A stretch of 64,000 nt of DNA from UBA1672 sp050633505. Its GTDB lineage: Bacteria > Pseudomonadota > Alphaproteobacteria > Micavibrionales > Micavibrionaceae. The notes below the pieces were generated by a model, which worked only from the letters and a program-made list of their open reading frames with translations, had not been told where the DNA came from and ran no database searches. A program made the position numbers and the translations under genes. Positions within the stretch are counted from its first letter, which is position 1, and each line of letters begins with the position of its first letter. This document shows positions 1 through 7,917 of the stretch, one piece after another. The stretch covers positions 124,001-188,000 of the forward strand of contig JBOEGQ010000002.1 in NCBI GenBank assembly GCA_050633505.1, given 5' to 3'.

Positions 1-93
1 ATCTTTATTTGCGTTCCCATGACAGGCATGTAGATAAAGATTGATCCGACAAGCGCTGTTTGACTGTTTCCAGACGACTAATAACCGGCAACT

Positions 94-121
94 CCAGAAA
101 TTTCTAAACAGAAATATCTGG
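94..121. repeat. Imperfect inverted repeat upstream of the first gene
   Basis: Arms 94-105 (CCAGAAATTTCT) and 110-121 (AGAAATATCTGG) pair with one mismatch across a 4-nt loop. A second 8-bp inverted pair lies at 1-8 and 33-40 (ATCTTTAT / ATAAAGAT). No T-run follows either one, so neither is a convincing terminator. The 1-265 stretch otherwise shows no gene I can support. Confidence 0.35.
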
Positions 122-265
122 GTACCCTAAGGACTCGTGTGTCTTGGGTTAAGCACGCTATGCGCCTAAGAAAGAAACACGATACCCCTACTAAATAGCC
201 TTGTCGGCAGACATACCCGTGCGTTTTAGATTCCATTTTTAAACTGTCTAAAAAGGAGACTGAAC

Positions 266-856
266 ATGACGCAGAACAATATGAAACGAGGAATATACGG
301 AGGTCTATGTGTTGTTTTTTCGGCGAGTGTTTGTGCACAAACAATGCCAAATGCCAGTACGCAGTCATCACCTGATGGCTCATCCATACCCGATATCTCA
401 CCAACACCATATGAGACAAGAACAACCTCTATAGAACCACCATCAAGTGCCCGGAGGTTTTCAATGCCATCAAATCCTTTTGCGCCCGCCTCCTCCCCCA
501 CAGAGCCGATATCAGCGCCAACACCAGAGCCTGTACCGACGATGGAACCTATGCCGGAACCTCCCCCGCCAGCAAGTGAAGAATGTGATGCAAGTCTGTC
601 GTGGTCTGCACCATATTCACGCGAAAATGGCGACAACCTTGAACTATGGGAAATTGGCGGATACGAAATCCATTATTATAAAGACCACATTGAGAACGGC
701 GTTAACATCATAGATGTTAATGACTCCTATCAAATGGATCATACCATTTCAGGCCTACGTGAAGGGTTCTATTATTTTTCTATAGGCACCTATGATATAG
801 ACGGACTAAAATCAGATCTTTCAGAGGTAGTTACCCTTCATTGTGAGCCAGAGTGA
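266..856 (+). CDS. Secreted Pro-rich protein with C-terminal fibronectin-III-like domain
   Basis: This is a 196-residue protein with an N-terminal signal peptide (basic MTQNNMKRG, hydrophobic stretch, then VCAQT where cleavage is likely after Ala). Residues about 30-110 are low-complexity, rich in Pro, Ser, Thr and Glu, with runs such as PEPVPTMEPMPEPPPP. Residues about 110-196 look like an Fn3 domain: SLSWSAP near the start, GYEIHYY in the middle, TISGLREGFYYFSI before the end. The start is backed by AAGGAG about 9 nt upstream. The product is probably exported, with a flexible stalk carrying one beta-sandwich. No enzymatic motif is visible. It stands alone on the + strand and its biological role is unknown. 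Confidence 0.7.
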   Translation: MTQNNMKRGIYGGLCVVFSASVCAQTMPNASTQSSPDGSSIPDISPTPYETRTTSIEPPSSARRFSMPSNPFAPASSPTEPISAPTPEPVPTMEPMPEPPPPASEECDASLSWSAPYSRENGDNLELWEIGGYEIHYYKDHIENGVNIIDVNDSYQMDHTISGLREGFYYFSIGTYDIDGLKSDLSEVVTLHCEPE

Positions 857-971
857 GTAGACCTATAAACCAAACATGCTTTTTAGGAGTGTGAGGATAA
901 AGTAACGCAAATAAGGTAGTTACTTACTGTTCTAATTACTGCTTTAAAAATGCAGTTTATAGATTGCGTCA

Positions 972-1463
972 CTATACATCCTCATGCCCCTCTAGCATGG
1001 GCGTGTCATTATCGCTCAATGTAAATTCAAATATATGATTTTCAAAAAAGCGGAATTCTTCATTTTTTAGATCCAATAAATTTACCAATATTTTTTCTGG
1101 TGGATTTTCTATAGATGAATTGTCATTCCATATGTCTATACAATCAACATGAAATCCCGCTTGTAAAATAGCTCGGATGGTCTTAATAAACCCTATTGTT
1201 GCCTTTATATCTACGTCATCTTCGGGATACCAGTCTTCAGGAACGCCGAAGCCGAGCTTAGGATCATTTGCATGCCGAAAAGAACAGCTACACCCTCCTG
1301 ATTCTGAATCGATATACCACACATTTTGATAACGGAGCAGTTCTGAACCAATCGCAAATGGCAGCTCTTTCGTAAACTTAACGAGCTGCGAATTCTCATT
1401 GCCAATATCATCACTACAATTTGTACTTACGAAAACCTGATAACACACTTTTACGGCCTCCAT
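972..1463 (-). CDS. Hypothetical cytoplasmic protein, 163 aa
   Basis: The protein is acidic and soluble-looking, without signal peptide or membrane segment. The most distinctive piece is a Gly/Cys cluster (GGCSCSFRH) near residue 57, where two Cys separated by one Ser precede a basic His-containing stretch. I do not recognise a named family. Composition and length resemble small accessory-region proteins, and it sits alone between the Fn3-like protein and the first direct repeat. A role as an immunity-like or regulatory protein is possible, but nothing in the sequence shows it. Confidence 0.55.
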   Translation of the reverse strand: MEAVKVCYQVFVSTNCSDDIGNENSQLVKFTKELPFAIGSELLRYQNVWYIDSESGGCSCSFRHANDPKLGFGVPEDWYPEDDVDIKATIGFIKTIRAILQAGFHVDCIDIWNDNSSIENPPEKILVNLLDLKNEEFRFFENHIFEFTLSDNDTPMLEGHEDV

Positions 1464-1527
1464 TTGTAATCTGAGAGAACACCCAATAGACCGTTTAGTT
1501 TATACTAAAATATAAAGATTTTATAAA

Positions 1528-1577
1528 TGGTGCAGCTAGATAAAGAAACCTCGAACTCATTATTCAAGGTTTTTGAG
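1528..1577. repeat. Direct repeat copy 1 (50 bp), downstream of the AsmA-like gene
   Basis: Begins TGGTGCAGCTAGATAAAGAA and ends GGTTTTTGAG. It matches 3088-3137 at 47 of 50 positions. Weaker similarity continues about 25 bp to the left. Read on the minus strand it ends in AGCTGCACCA, reminiscent of a tRNA 3' end, and contains GAGTTCGAGG, reminiscent of a T-arm, but it does not fold as a tRNA. Confidence 0.85.
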
Positions 1578-1607
1578 GATTGGAACCCCAAACTTAAAAC
1601 CTAACTA

Positions 1608-2972
1608 TTACTTGTTTCTCTTTTTATTAAGGAAGCTTTTAAAACCTTGAATGCCATTTTCAACCCCAGTCTTTACTGCTTCTTTTTTCTTACCGGTTAC
1701 AGCCGACATTTTTTTAGATAGTGCATTTATCGCAGCATCCCAAAGCCCAGAAGCATCCAAGGACGATGTACTTTCAAATTGCTTTTCATTCATCACAAGA
1801 GAAAATCTGAAATCGGCGCTACCAGAACGCTTATTAATATAAGATACGACAGGAGACGCCAAAGCCTTGCTTATAACAGAAGCATCTACAGGGGCTTTCA
1901 CAACGACGTCTTTTAGCTGCATTCTCCAATCCATTTCAATTTCGGCATTATCGCCATATTGCCACTTATCTTCCACCAAGACGTCAATACTGCCGCGCTC
2001 AAACCAACTAAAGGGAGCTTTATGCACATAGCTCTTAATTAAAGTCACAGGGAAGTTATCAAGGTGCCACTTGGTATTTCGGCCATCGCCAACGTCTTTC
2101 GTAGATATTGTTATTTTATGGTTATTTAAACTTCCTTCAATATTTGACCGAAAAAACGTATCAAACACCGCATATTGACTTCGAAATGGCGCGCTATGGA
2201 TTTTATCTAGTGCTAAAACTAACGGCTCTTTATCATTCTTATATATATCAAGTCTCACACCATTAATGTGTAGATCACTTATAATAAATTTCTTCTTGGC
2301 CTCTAATTTTCTGGGAGGTACGTCATCTTCAATTTTATTTCCATCTTTCAGCTCAATACCAAATTTAAAATCACCAATACCTGCCTCAAACTTATTATTA
2401 GGCTTTTGAGAGCCGACCTCTTTTTGTTTTGCCTTATCCCAGGCTTCCCCCTTTACTCCTTCAACGATTAAATTTTCAATAACTATAGAATTAGAGAGCA
2501 AGCTATATACATCAACATCAAAACTCGTGCTTTGCGCTAATATATCAAAATCAAATGCTTCGTCGTTCTCTCTCTGGATATGCAAACTTGTAAACTTGAC
2601 CGCGCCTGAAAGAATATCACCACTGGCAGAAGAGAAGGAAACTTCCATTTTTGTGTTTTCTTCAACCTTAGAAACGATAAAACGCACTGTGGGCTCGAAC
2701 AAAAACGTATTTACAGAAAACAATAAAATAAGAACCGTTAAGAACAATCCTCCTGCTACCCTGCTTATAACTTTAAATGGAAACACTGTTTTTTTATGTG
2801 TAGATACAGCCCCAGACGCTTTAACCTTTTCTCTACCTGATGAAGGGATAGCACATAACAAAAGTTCAAGCATTAAGCTAAGCAGACCGGCCACTAAATT
2901 CACAAATGCGCCTATAGCTGCGATAACCGGAAAGAATAAAAATTCCCCCAACAAAATAACCAAAAGTTCCAT
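1608..2972 (-). CDS. AsmA/TamB-like inner-membrane protein
   Basis: From the internal Met at 2972 the protein is 454 residues; the frame opens 16 codons earlier at 3020, where I see no ribosome site. Residues 1-40 are strongly hydrophobic (LVILLGEFLFFPVIAAIG onward, probably two helices), and a further helix lies near 72-92. The remainder is beta-rich and periplasmic in character. The start of that part (TKMEVSFSSASGDILSGAV, then a short beta repeat) resembles the N-terminal layout of AsmA and TamB proteins, which span the periplasm and are linked to lipid transport or outer-membrane assembly. It is shorter than AsmA (about 600) and far shorter than TamB. Direct repeats flank it on both sides, so it may have arrived as a unit. 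Family assignment is by general resemblance only. Confidence 0.5.
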   Translation of the reverse strand: MELLVILLGEFLFFPVIAAIGAFVNLVAGLLSLMLELLLCAIPSSGREKVKASGAVSTHKKTVFPFKVISRVAGGLFLTVLILLFSVNTFLFEPTVRFIVSKVEENTKMEVSFSSASGDILSGAVKFTSLHIQRENDEAFDFDILAQSTSFDVDVYSLLSNSIVIENLIVEGVKGEAWDKAKQKEVGSQKPNNKFEAGIGDFKFGIELKDGNKIEDDVPPRKLEAKKKFIISDLHINGVRLDIYKNDKEPLVLALDKIHSAPFRSQYAVFDTFFRSNIEGSLNNHKITISTKDVGDGRNTKWHLDNFPVTLIKSYVHKAPFSWFERGSIDVLVEDKWQYGDNAEIEMDWRMQLKDVVVKAPVDASVISKALASPVVSYINKRSGSADFRFSLVMNEKQFESTSSLDASGLWDAAINALSKKMSAVTGKKKEAVKTGVENGIQGFKSFLNKKRNK

Positions 2973-3087
2973 ATATCTGCCGTATGCGTAATTTGAAGTT
3001 CTACTACCATGAACATACAAAAAAAATGACGTTATTCAAGCGCCCAAAATAAATTTGATCTGATGATAAAATGGAAGGTTTTGTAAG

Positions 3088-3137
3088 TGGTGCAGCTAGA
3101 TAGAGAAACATCGAACTTATTATTCAAGGTTTTTGAG
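3088..3137. repeat. Direct repeat copy 2 (50 bp), between tcmP and the AsmA-like gene
   Basis: Second copy of the 1528-1577 repeat, with three substitutions. The offset is exactly 1560 bp, so the AsmA-like gene and its flanks make one repeat-bounded unit. In both cases the repeat lies shortly after the stop of the minus-strand gene to its right (31 and 36 bp), an arrangement like a gene cassette with a 3' recombination site. Confidence 0.85.
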
Positions 3138-3172
3138 CACTGGGATAGGATTTTGAAGGTTAGTTAACGTTA

Positions 3173-4417
3173 TTAAAAATCCTTAAATACTGAGAACCAA
3201 CTTTTTTGATTTTTTAGTTTTAATGTATCAGTATCTTTTATTGTATTAGCCTTTCTTCTTTCACCGCCCGTTTCAGTGATAACTTCAATATCTGGATTTT
3301 CAATAATCATTTCGTGTATATCACTGCTATGAGCAGGTGTTTCGCTGTATGCAGCCCTATGAAAATCAGAGACCCCTAAAGCATCCCCAGAAACGGCAAT
3401 CAACCGAGGAATATCGTCATACAGTGCTTTCTTAGCCAAATCTCTTGAATTTTCGTCGAATAAATATAACTGACCTTGTTCATCATTGGGATTATAAGAC
3501 AACATATCTAATCCTGACCGTCCAAAATGTGCTTGAGCAGTACTGTTTTCGTGCAATATGTCGTTGTACACTTGTCTGGCCTTTGGTTCATTCGCAAAGT
3601 GCATTAACCAATACCCCCAACCTTGTGGGTTATGTATAGAAAATGGACTCACAAAAGGCGCCCCTGATTTTAGACTATCAAAAACAACTCTCTCTACATC
3701 ACCTAGCCATTCCTTCTTACTAATAGCCTCGTTTCCATCCTTTATGAATTCGTATATTTCCTTTTGCACTAAAGGATCTAATTGAACGCTATTTTTTTCT
3801 ATATCTGGTGATATAAACGTTAAAATTGTACTTACTGGAAAATTCAAGAAAATTTCAGCACGTCGCCAAGATTGCATCACATCTTTAATAATTTGAATAT
3901 TTACTTTTGAATGGCCACACTGATCTAAATTAAAAAGAACATTTCCGCATTTTGTTTCTGCTATTCTTTTCTTTATCTTTGGATAAGCGCTATCAAACCT
4001 TTCATTTAAATATTCAATTTTAATATCAAGGTTTTTATTGGTTTCTTTGGTATGTGCCTGCAATGGGGCTATATTTGTTTTTAATTGTTCTATTACAGGC
4101 TTGCTAAAATCATTTAAAATTATCAAGCATTCAACTTGAATTTTGGGCCACCCCTGTGCTGCCCGGTTGATATTAATAGTTTCCAATGTTCTATTTAGAA
4201 CATCAATAAAAATAAGGGGAGATCCGTAACTTCCACATTCGTATAATCCAGCTCCAGCAAACCCATCAACAACGACAAGTCTAAATTTTTCCTGCTTGGG
4301 TAATTGGCACCTTGTAATTAAGTACTTACTGAAATACTCATTAAGTATAGTGTGCTTCTTTTTAGTGTGATCGTATAATTTCGCACCCGTAGCCCAATCA
4401 ATATCTTTCTTTGCCAA
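3173..4417 (-). CDS. tcmP: Three-Cys-motif partner protein TcmP
   Basis: The 414-residue protein matches the TcmP family, found beside genes for three-Cys-motif (DUF5131 / phage Gp37-Gp68) proteins. Visible hallmarks are a Rossmann-like VVVDGFAGAGLYECG followed by SYGSPLIFIDVL near residues 50-75, and a second strand with FNLDQCGHSKV near 160, in the places where a SAM-type nucleotide-binding fold would have its motifs. No membrane segments are present. The start is uncertain: there is no ATG, and TTG codons sit at 4423 and 4417. TAGGAG is spaced 9 nt from the latter, which I prefer. The gene lies 18 bp after the DUF5131 gene, so the two are probably co-transcribed. The molecular function of the pair is not established; occurrence in phage and accessory islands suggests defence or nucleic-acid modification. 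Confidence 0.85.
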   Translation of the reverse strand: MAKKDIDWATGAKLYDHTKKKHTILNEYFSKYLITRCQLPKQEKFRLVVVDGFAGAGLYECGSYGSPLIFIDVLNRTLETININRAAQGWPKIQVECLIILNDFSKPVIEQLKTNIAPLQAHTKETNKNLDIKIEYLNERFDSAYPKIKKRIAETKCGNVLFNLDQCGHSKVNIQIIKDVMQSWRRAEIFLNFPVSTILTFISPDIEKNSVQLDPLVQKEIYEFIKDGNEAISKKEWLGDVERVVFDSLKSGAPFVSPFSIHNPQGWGYWLMHFANEPKARQVYNDILHENSTAQAHFGRSGLDMLSYNPNDEQGQLYLFDENSRDLAKKALYDDIPRLIAVSGDALGVSDFHRAAYSETPAHSSDIHEMIIENPDIEVITETGGERRKANTIKDTDTLKLKNQKSWFSVFKDF

Positions 4418-4435
4418 TATCAAATACTCCTACAG

Positions 4436-5218
4436 TTATGCACTAACTCTATTAAAGTCAGGCATTTCATCCCATGTTCTGCCGCGGTAATGGCGCCCGT
4501 TAGCTTTCTTCGAACGCTTTTGATTGTCTTTACCCCAAGCCCCCCATTGCTTAAAGAAAAACGCCGTGTCGTATACATCACATTGATCATGTATTTCATC
4601 AATCCATACTTCCTTAATGGGACGAGCGCCTCTGCCACTTTCACCGCCAACTATGGCCCAATGAATATCAGTTAAATCTACATTGCCTACCGCACCAATT
4701 AAAGGCTCAAAGGATATAAAACGAATTGCAGCAGGAACCCCCCGTAAAGCGTCGATTCTGCTAACGGTTTCTTCATCTTCAACACTGGTTCCTAGCCAAA
4801 CATTTGGAAGGACCTCTTTAATTACATCTGATAGAATACGAAGCATGCGCTCAGGACGTTTTGTTAATATTTGATAATTATGCCTAGGAGTTTCACGCAT
4901 AACTTTCCAAACATCACAGATAAAATTTTCTTTAACATCCTCGTGAAATAAATCACTCATAGAATTCACAAAAATTGTTCGTGGCTTTTTCCATTTATAT
5001 GGAATTAAAAGAGATTTAGGATCCTCTTTAACTTTGCCATTCCATACAGTTCTCTGTCCACTCTGCCGTGTAAGACCACAATACTTTTCCACCCCCATAG
5101 CTTCAAGGCGCTTTGCCATTTGCATGGCATAACAGTTAGTACAGCCTGCACTTACTATAGAGCAGCCAGCCACTGGATTCCATGTGGCATCTGTCCATTC
5201 TATCTGTGTTTCTGCCAT
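4436..5218 (-). CDS. Three-Cys-motif DUF5131 / phage Gp37-Gp68 family protein
   Basis: The 260-residue protein carries the family signature at its N terminus: IEWTDATWNPVAGC, then C19-x6-C26-x2-C29-Y. Three closely spaced Cys followed by an aromatic residue recall a radical-SAM iron-sulfur site. Further family blocks are TIFVNSMSDLFHEDV, YQILTKRPERM, LGTSVEDEE, RFISFEPLIG, WAIVGGESGRGARP and FFFKQWGAWG near the C terminus. I start at the Met preceded by GGGAGG (7-nt spacing) rather than 11 codons upstream. The gene leads directly into tcmP, the classic pairing. A radical-SAM-like reaction is inferred from the Cys pattern only; the substrate is unknown. Confidence 0.9.
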   Translation of the reverse strand: MAETQIEWTDATWNPVAGCSIVSAGCTNCYAMQMAKRLEAMGVEKYCGLTRQSGQRTVWNGKVKEDPKSLLIPYKWKKPRTIFVNSMSDLFHEDVKENFICDVWKVMRETPRHNYQILTKRPERMLRILSDVIKEVLPNVWLGTSVEDEETVSRIDALRGVPAAIRFISFEPLIGAVGNVDLTDIHWAIVGGESGRGARPIKEVWIDEIHDQCDVYDTAFFFKQWGAWGKDNQKRSKKANGRHYRGRTWDEMPDFNRVSA

Positions 5219-5486
5219 TTTAGCCTCCCGAAAAGAAATAGAAATATACAAGCCATATTTCTAAAAGCATATTAGTACAAAATGAAGCCGAACACCATCG
5301 GCTAGAGAGATATGATACAGGGTCTGTCATAACATCTTTGTCAAGATGCGAATATAAGGGAAGAGAATAATCGATCTTTTTATTCACGAAACTAGTTTGA
5401 AAAAAGAAACTATATTTTAGAGCCAAAGCAAGGCTGCAAGCTCTTGTTAGCTGTTCGAATACGAAAAGAGCTAATACAAAAAAATG

Positions 5487-5993
5487 CTAAATTGAAGGCA
5501 ATTCAGTTGGTACATTTATTTTTTTCAGACTTAGATAAAGATCCTTCGCTTTTTCAATTCGGCCATTTCCTGCTTTTTCAGGTTTTCTATTAACCGTTTC
5601 TTTCCATGGATCTTCCACCCCTTGTTCACCTAAAAATGCAGCGGTAGTAGCAAGCTCAAGAATTACAGAAGGAGCATTATTTGCAAGTTCAACTAATGCC
5701 TGCATATCGGGATTTGTTATATCAGGCACATCAGATTTTAGAGTATAAATAGAATATGTTCCCCCCCAGCTCGTTGGATGCTCCTCTTCGTCAATAAATC
5801 CAAGGATAGCAGCCTCACGAATTGTACCAGATAATTCTTCGCTATAAGGACCATAATGACGATAATCAAAAGAAAAATCATCATCAAATCCTGCTAAACT
5901 AAGAAGGCATGCAATTTTTTGCATTTTCGTACGACCTGTAATATTACCTCCAGAATATGCGATAATATTTCTTACTTTATCTGCTTTTGACAT
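5487..5993 (-). CDS. YwgA-like protein partnered with an HD phosphohydrolase
   Basis: The 168-residue soluble protein contains GRTKMQKIACLLSLAGF and then FDYRHYGPYSEEL near residues 40-55. This tyrosine-rich HYGPYS pattern is typical of YwgA-like proteins and also resembles Panacea/SocA-type (DUF4065) domains. Its start lies inside the end of the upstream HD gene (22-nt overlap), so the two are translationally coupled. In Bacillus subtilis ywgA and the HD gene ywfO are neighbours, which supports the assignment and a shared function. I infer it modulates or senses for the HD enzyme; its biochemical role is unknown. Confidence 0.65.
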   Translation of the reverse strand: MSKADKVRNIIAYSGGNITGRTKMQKIACLLSLAGFDDDFSFDYRHYGPYSEELSGTIREAAILGFIDEEEHPTSWGGTYSIYTLKSDVPDITNPDMQALVELANNAPSVILELATTAAFLGEQGVEDPWKETVNRKPEKAGNGRIEKAKDLYLSLKKINVPTELPSI

Positions 5994-7393
5994 TCTGCTG
6001 TCTCCTTCTTTATTAGATCATCAAGAAACTCTAAAGTCTCTCTATCATCGGGATTTATATATACTCTAGACATTGAAAACGCGTCGATTGCCTGAACGGC
6101 GGGAGAAAGATTGACTATATCTACAAGCCCTCCGCTGGCATCTTGTATATGAATTTGATTGAGAGGACCTTTAGATTCGTCAAGTTTATTATATGGCGAA
6201 CGCTTCGCTTCGTCATGTAAAATCTGAGGTATCTCTGTATTTTTTTCTTTGCACCAATCTTTAACTCTGTCTCTAACAACAATACATGCCTTATTAATTT
6301 CATTAGAAACCTCTTTATTCCTGACTTCACTTACACCAATACTCGACATAATTTCTAATTTTATATCTCTACACTTCAACAAATCACGGTCTCTTAAGCG
6401 CCTCGCCAAAACTGAAACCGATGGGTTTTTTGCTTCCGCAAGTTGATGTATTGCCCCCCAAATCACGGTATCGTCAAGCGCCAGTACATTTTCTAATTTT
6501 TCAGGCTCTTTTGCAAATTTCACAATGGGATGACCTTCATAAAGATTTATCGAAGCTAAGTCATCATTTTGAATCAACTGAATAACAAGACAAAGCAATT
6601 CTTCAAATAGCTTCTCCGCACACCGCGTTGTTTTGTGAAAGTAAACTGTCGGGTATAATTGAAAGAGACCAAGAACATAAGCCTCTGCAGCATAAATGGC
6701 TTTGGGGCCCAATACAAACGTTTCAACACTTGCAATTTGCTCATCATCTACTCCTAAAGGCACTTCACCAACACGAAGGTTTGCAGTTAACCATTCAAAG
6801 TCTATTGCACTATTCTGTGTACCAGACATCAATCGATCTCGTTGCATGTAATCGAGTCTATCCGCATCAAACTGGCTTGATACTACGGCACTATAGATAT
6901 CTTTAGGCCCCTTATTACCAATGAGATCAGCCACATCATCTGCAAACCCCCTCCCCAAAGGTGCTAAAGCCTCACTAATCTCGCTATCACGAATTATTCT
7001 ATCACTTACATCTTCGTGACTTGCCATTTTCAAACCTAAGCGTTTTCCAACGCTTTCAAAAGCATGACTAAAAGGCCCGTGCCCAACATCGTGTACAAGA
7101 GCTGCGGCTAACGCTCTATCTGCATCCGTTGGATTAAATTTTTGTTCTCCAAGAAGATCCTTAACAATATACATCAATCGACGAGCTGTATGAAAAACGC
7201 CAACACTGTGAGCGAATCTTGAGTGTGTGGCCCCAGGATAAACCAAATCCGAAAACCCTAATTGCTTAACACGCCTCAATCTTTGAAAAGGTCTGGTATT
7301 AAGAACATCCCACATAACATTTTCAAATTGATTTGCATCAAATTCGATAAGATTGTGCAGCGGATCGCGTATACGTTGTAATTTATAGGACAT
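5972..7393 (-). CDS. HD-domain phosphohydrolase, YwfO/SAMHD1-like
   Basis: This is a 473-residue metal-dependent phosphohydrolase. The N-terminal RIRDPLHNLIEFD and RPFQRLRRVKQLG blocks and GATHSRFAHSVGV are characteristic of the dGTPase/SAMHD1/YwfO branch. Metal ligands are visible as H62 (SRFAHS), H101-D102 (LVHDVGHGPFSHAFE) and D176 or D178 (SQFDADRLDYMQRD). Family members hydrolyse dNTPs, or act on related nucleotides. The gene heads a two-gene unit with the YwgA-like protein and sits next to the TcmP pair in a mobile region. A role in nucleotide depletion or other defence is plausible but inferred. The start ATG at 7393 has no strong ribosome site. Confidence 0.85.
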   Translation of the reverse strand: MSYKLQRIRDPLHNLIEFDANQFENVMWDVLNTRPFQRLRRVKQLGFSDLVYPGATHSRFAHSVGVFHTARRLMYIVKDLLGEQKFNPTDADRALAAALVHDVGHGPFSHAFESVGKRLGLKMASHEDVSDRIIRDSEISEALAPLGRGFADDVADLIGNKGPKDIYSAVVSSQFDADRLDYMQRDRLMSGTQNSAIDFEWLTANLRVGEVPLGVDDEQIASVETFVLGPKAIYAAEAYVLGLFQLYPTVYFHKTTRCAEKLFEELLCLVIQLIQNDDLASINLYEGHPIVKFAKEPEKLENVLALDDTVIWGAIHQLAEAKNPSVSVLARRLRDRDLLKCRDIKLEIMSSIGVSEVRNKEVSNEINKACIVVRDRVKDWCKEKNTEIPQILHDEAKRSPYNKLDESKGPLNQIHIQDASGGLVDIVNLSPAVQAIDAFSMSRVYINPDDRETLEFLDDLIKKETAECQKQIK

Positions 7394-7536
7394 CAGTACT
7401 TATTGCGTTTTCTTTTATCAAAAGCAACTTAGAGGTCGTTTTTGTGCAAAATTGAATGGGGAATACTTCTCAGTGCTCAAATATTCTAAACACCTAACCG
7501 CCCAACTTTCTGCTCTCTCGCGCCTATCATGATGGC

Positions 7537-7917
7537 ATGAGCAATGACACCAAGACAAAAAAGCCAACACCGTTTTCCTTACGCCTGAGCGTTGAGGAAC
7601 GGGAGCTCTTGGAAGAGCTTGCAGGCACAAAACCGCTTGGCGCGTATATTCGTGAAACACTCCTGAGCAATGCCAAACCGCGCAGAGGCCGTACATCACG
7701 CCCCAAGGAAGATAACATCATCCTTGCGCAGATTTTAGCGCAGCTCGGCGCGTCACGTCTTCCCAACAACATCAACCAACTGGCCAGAGCCGCAAACACA
7801 GGCAGTTTGCTTGTCACCGATGACGTTCTGGATAGCCTCAATGAAGCCGTTGATAACATCGCGTTCATCAAAGAAACCCTTATCAAAGTGCTCGGCCTGA
7901 GAGATGAATGCTCATGA
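7537..7917 (+). CDS. mobC: MobC-like relaxosome accessory protein
   Basis: The 126-residue protein has a short polar N terminus, then FSLRLSVEERELLEELAG, a ribbon-helix-helix-like DNA-binding start. The C-terminal half contains RLPNNINQLARAANTG, the conserved stretch of MobC/bacterial mobilisation proteins, followed by a helical tail. MobC proteins bind oriT and help the relaxase nick it. The stop overlaps the relaxase start as ATGA, so the two are coupled. The 140 bp upstream (7394-7536) is the natural place for oriT; I see no nic motif there that I can assign confidently. Confidence 0.8.
   Translation: MSNDTKTKKPTPFSLRLSVEERELLEELAGTKPLGAYIRETLLSNAKPRRGRTSRPKEDNIILAQILAQLGASRLPNNINQLARAANTGSLLVTDDVLDSLNEAVDNIAFIKETLIKVLGLRDECS

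Noticed and set aside
3018..3020. Start of the AsmA-like gene at 3020
   Set aside because: The 16 additional residues (polar, before a membrane helix) have no ribosome site; the internal ATG gives a more normal N terminus, though this is not decisive.
1528..3137. Integron attC sites at the direct repeats
   Set aside because: No clear R'/R'' core pair (RYYYAAC/GTTRRRY) and no tyrosine integron integrase in the window.
5440..5475. AGCTCTT/AAGAGCT inverted repeat after the YwgA-like gene
   Set aside because: Long loop and no T-run; not a convincing terminator.
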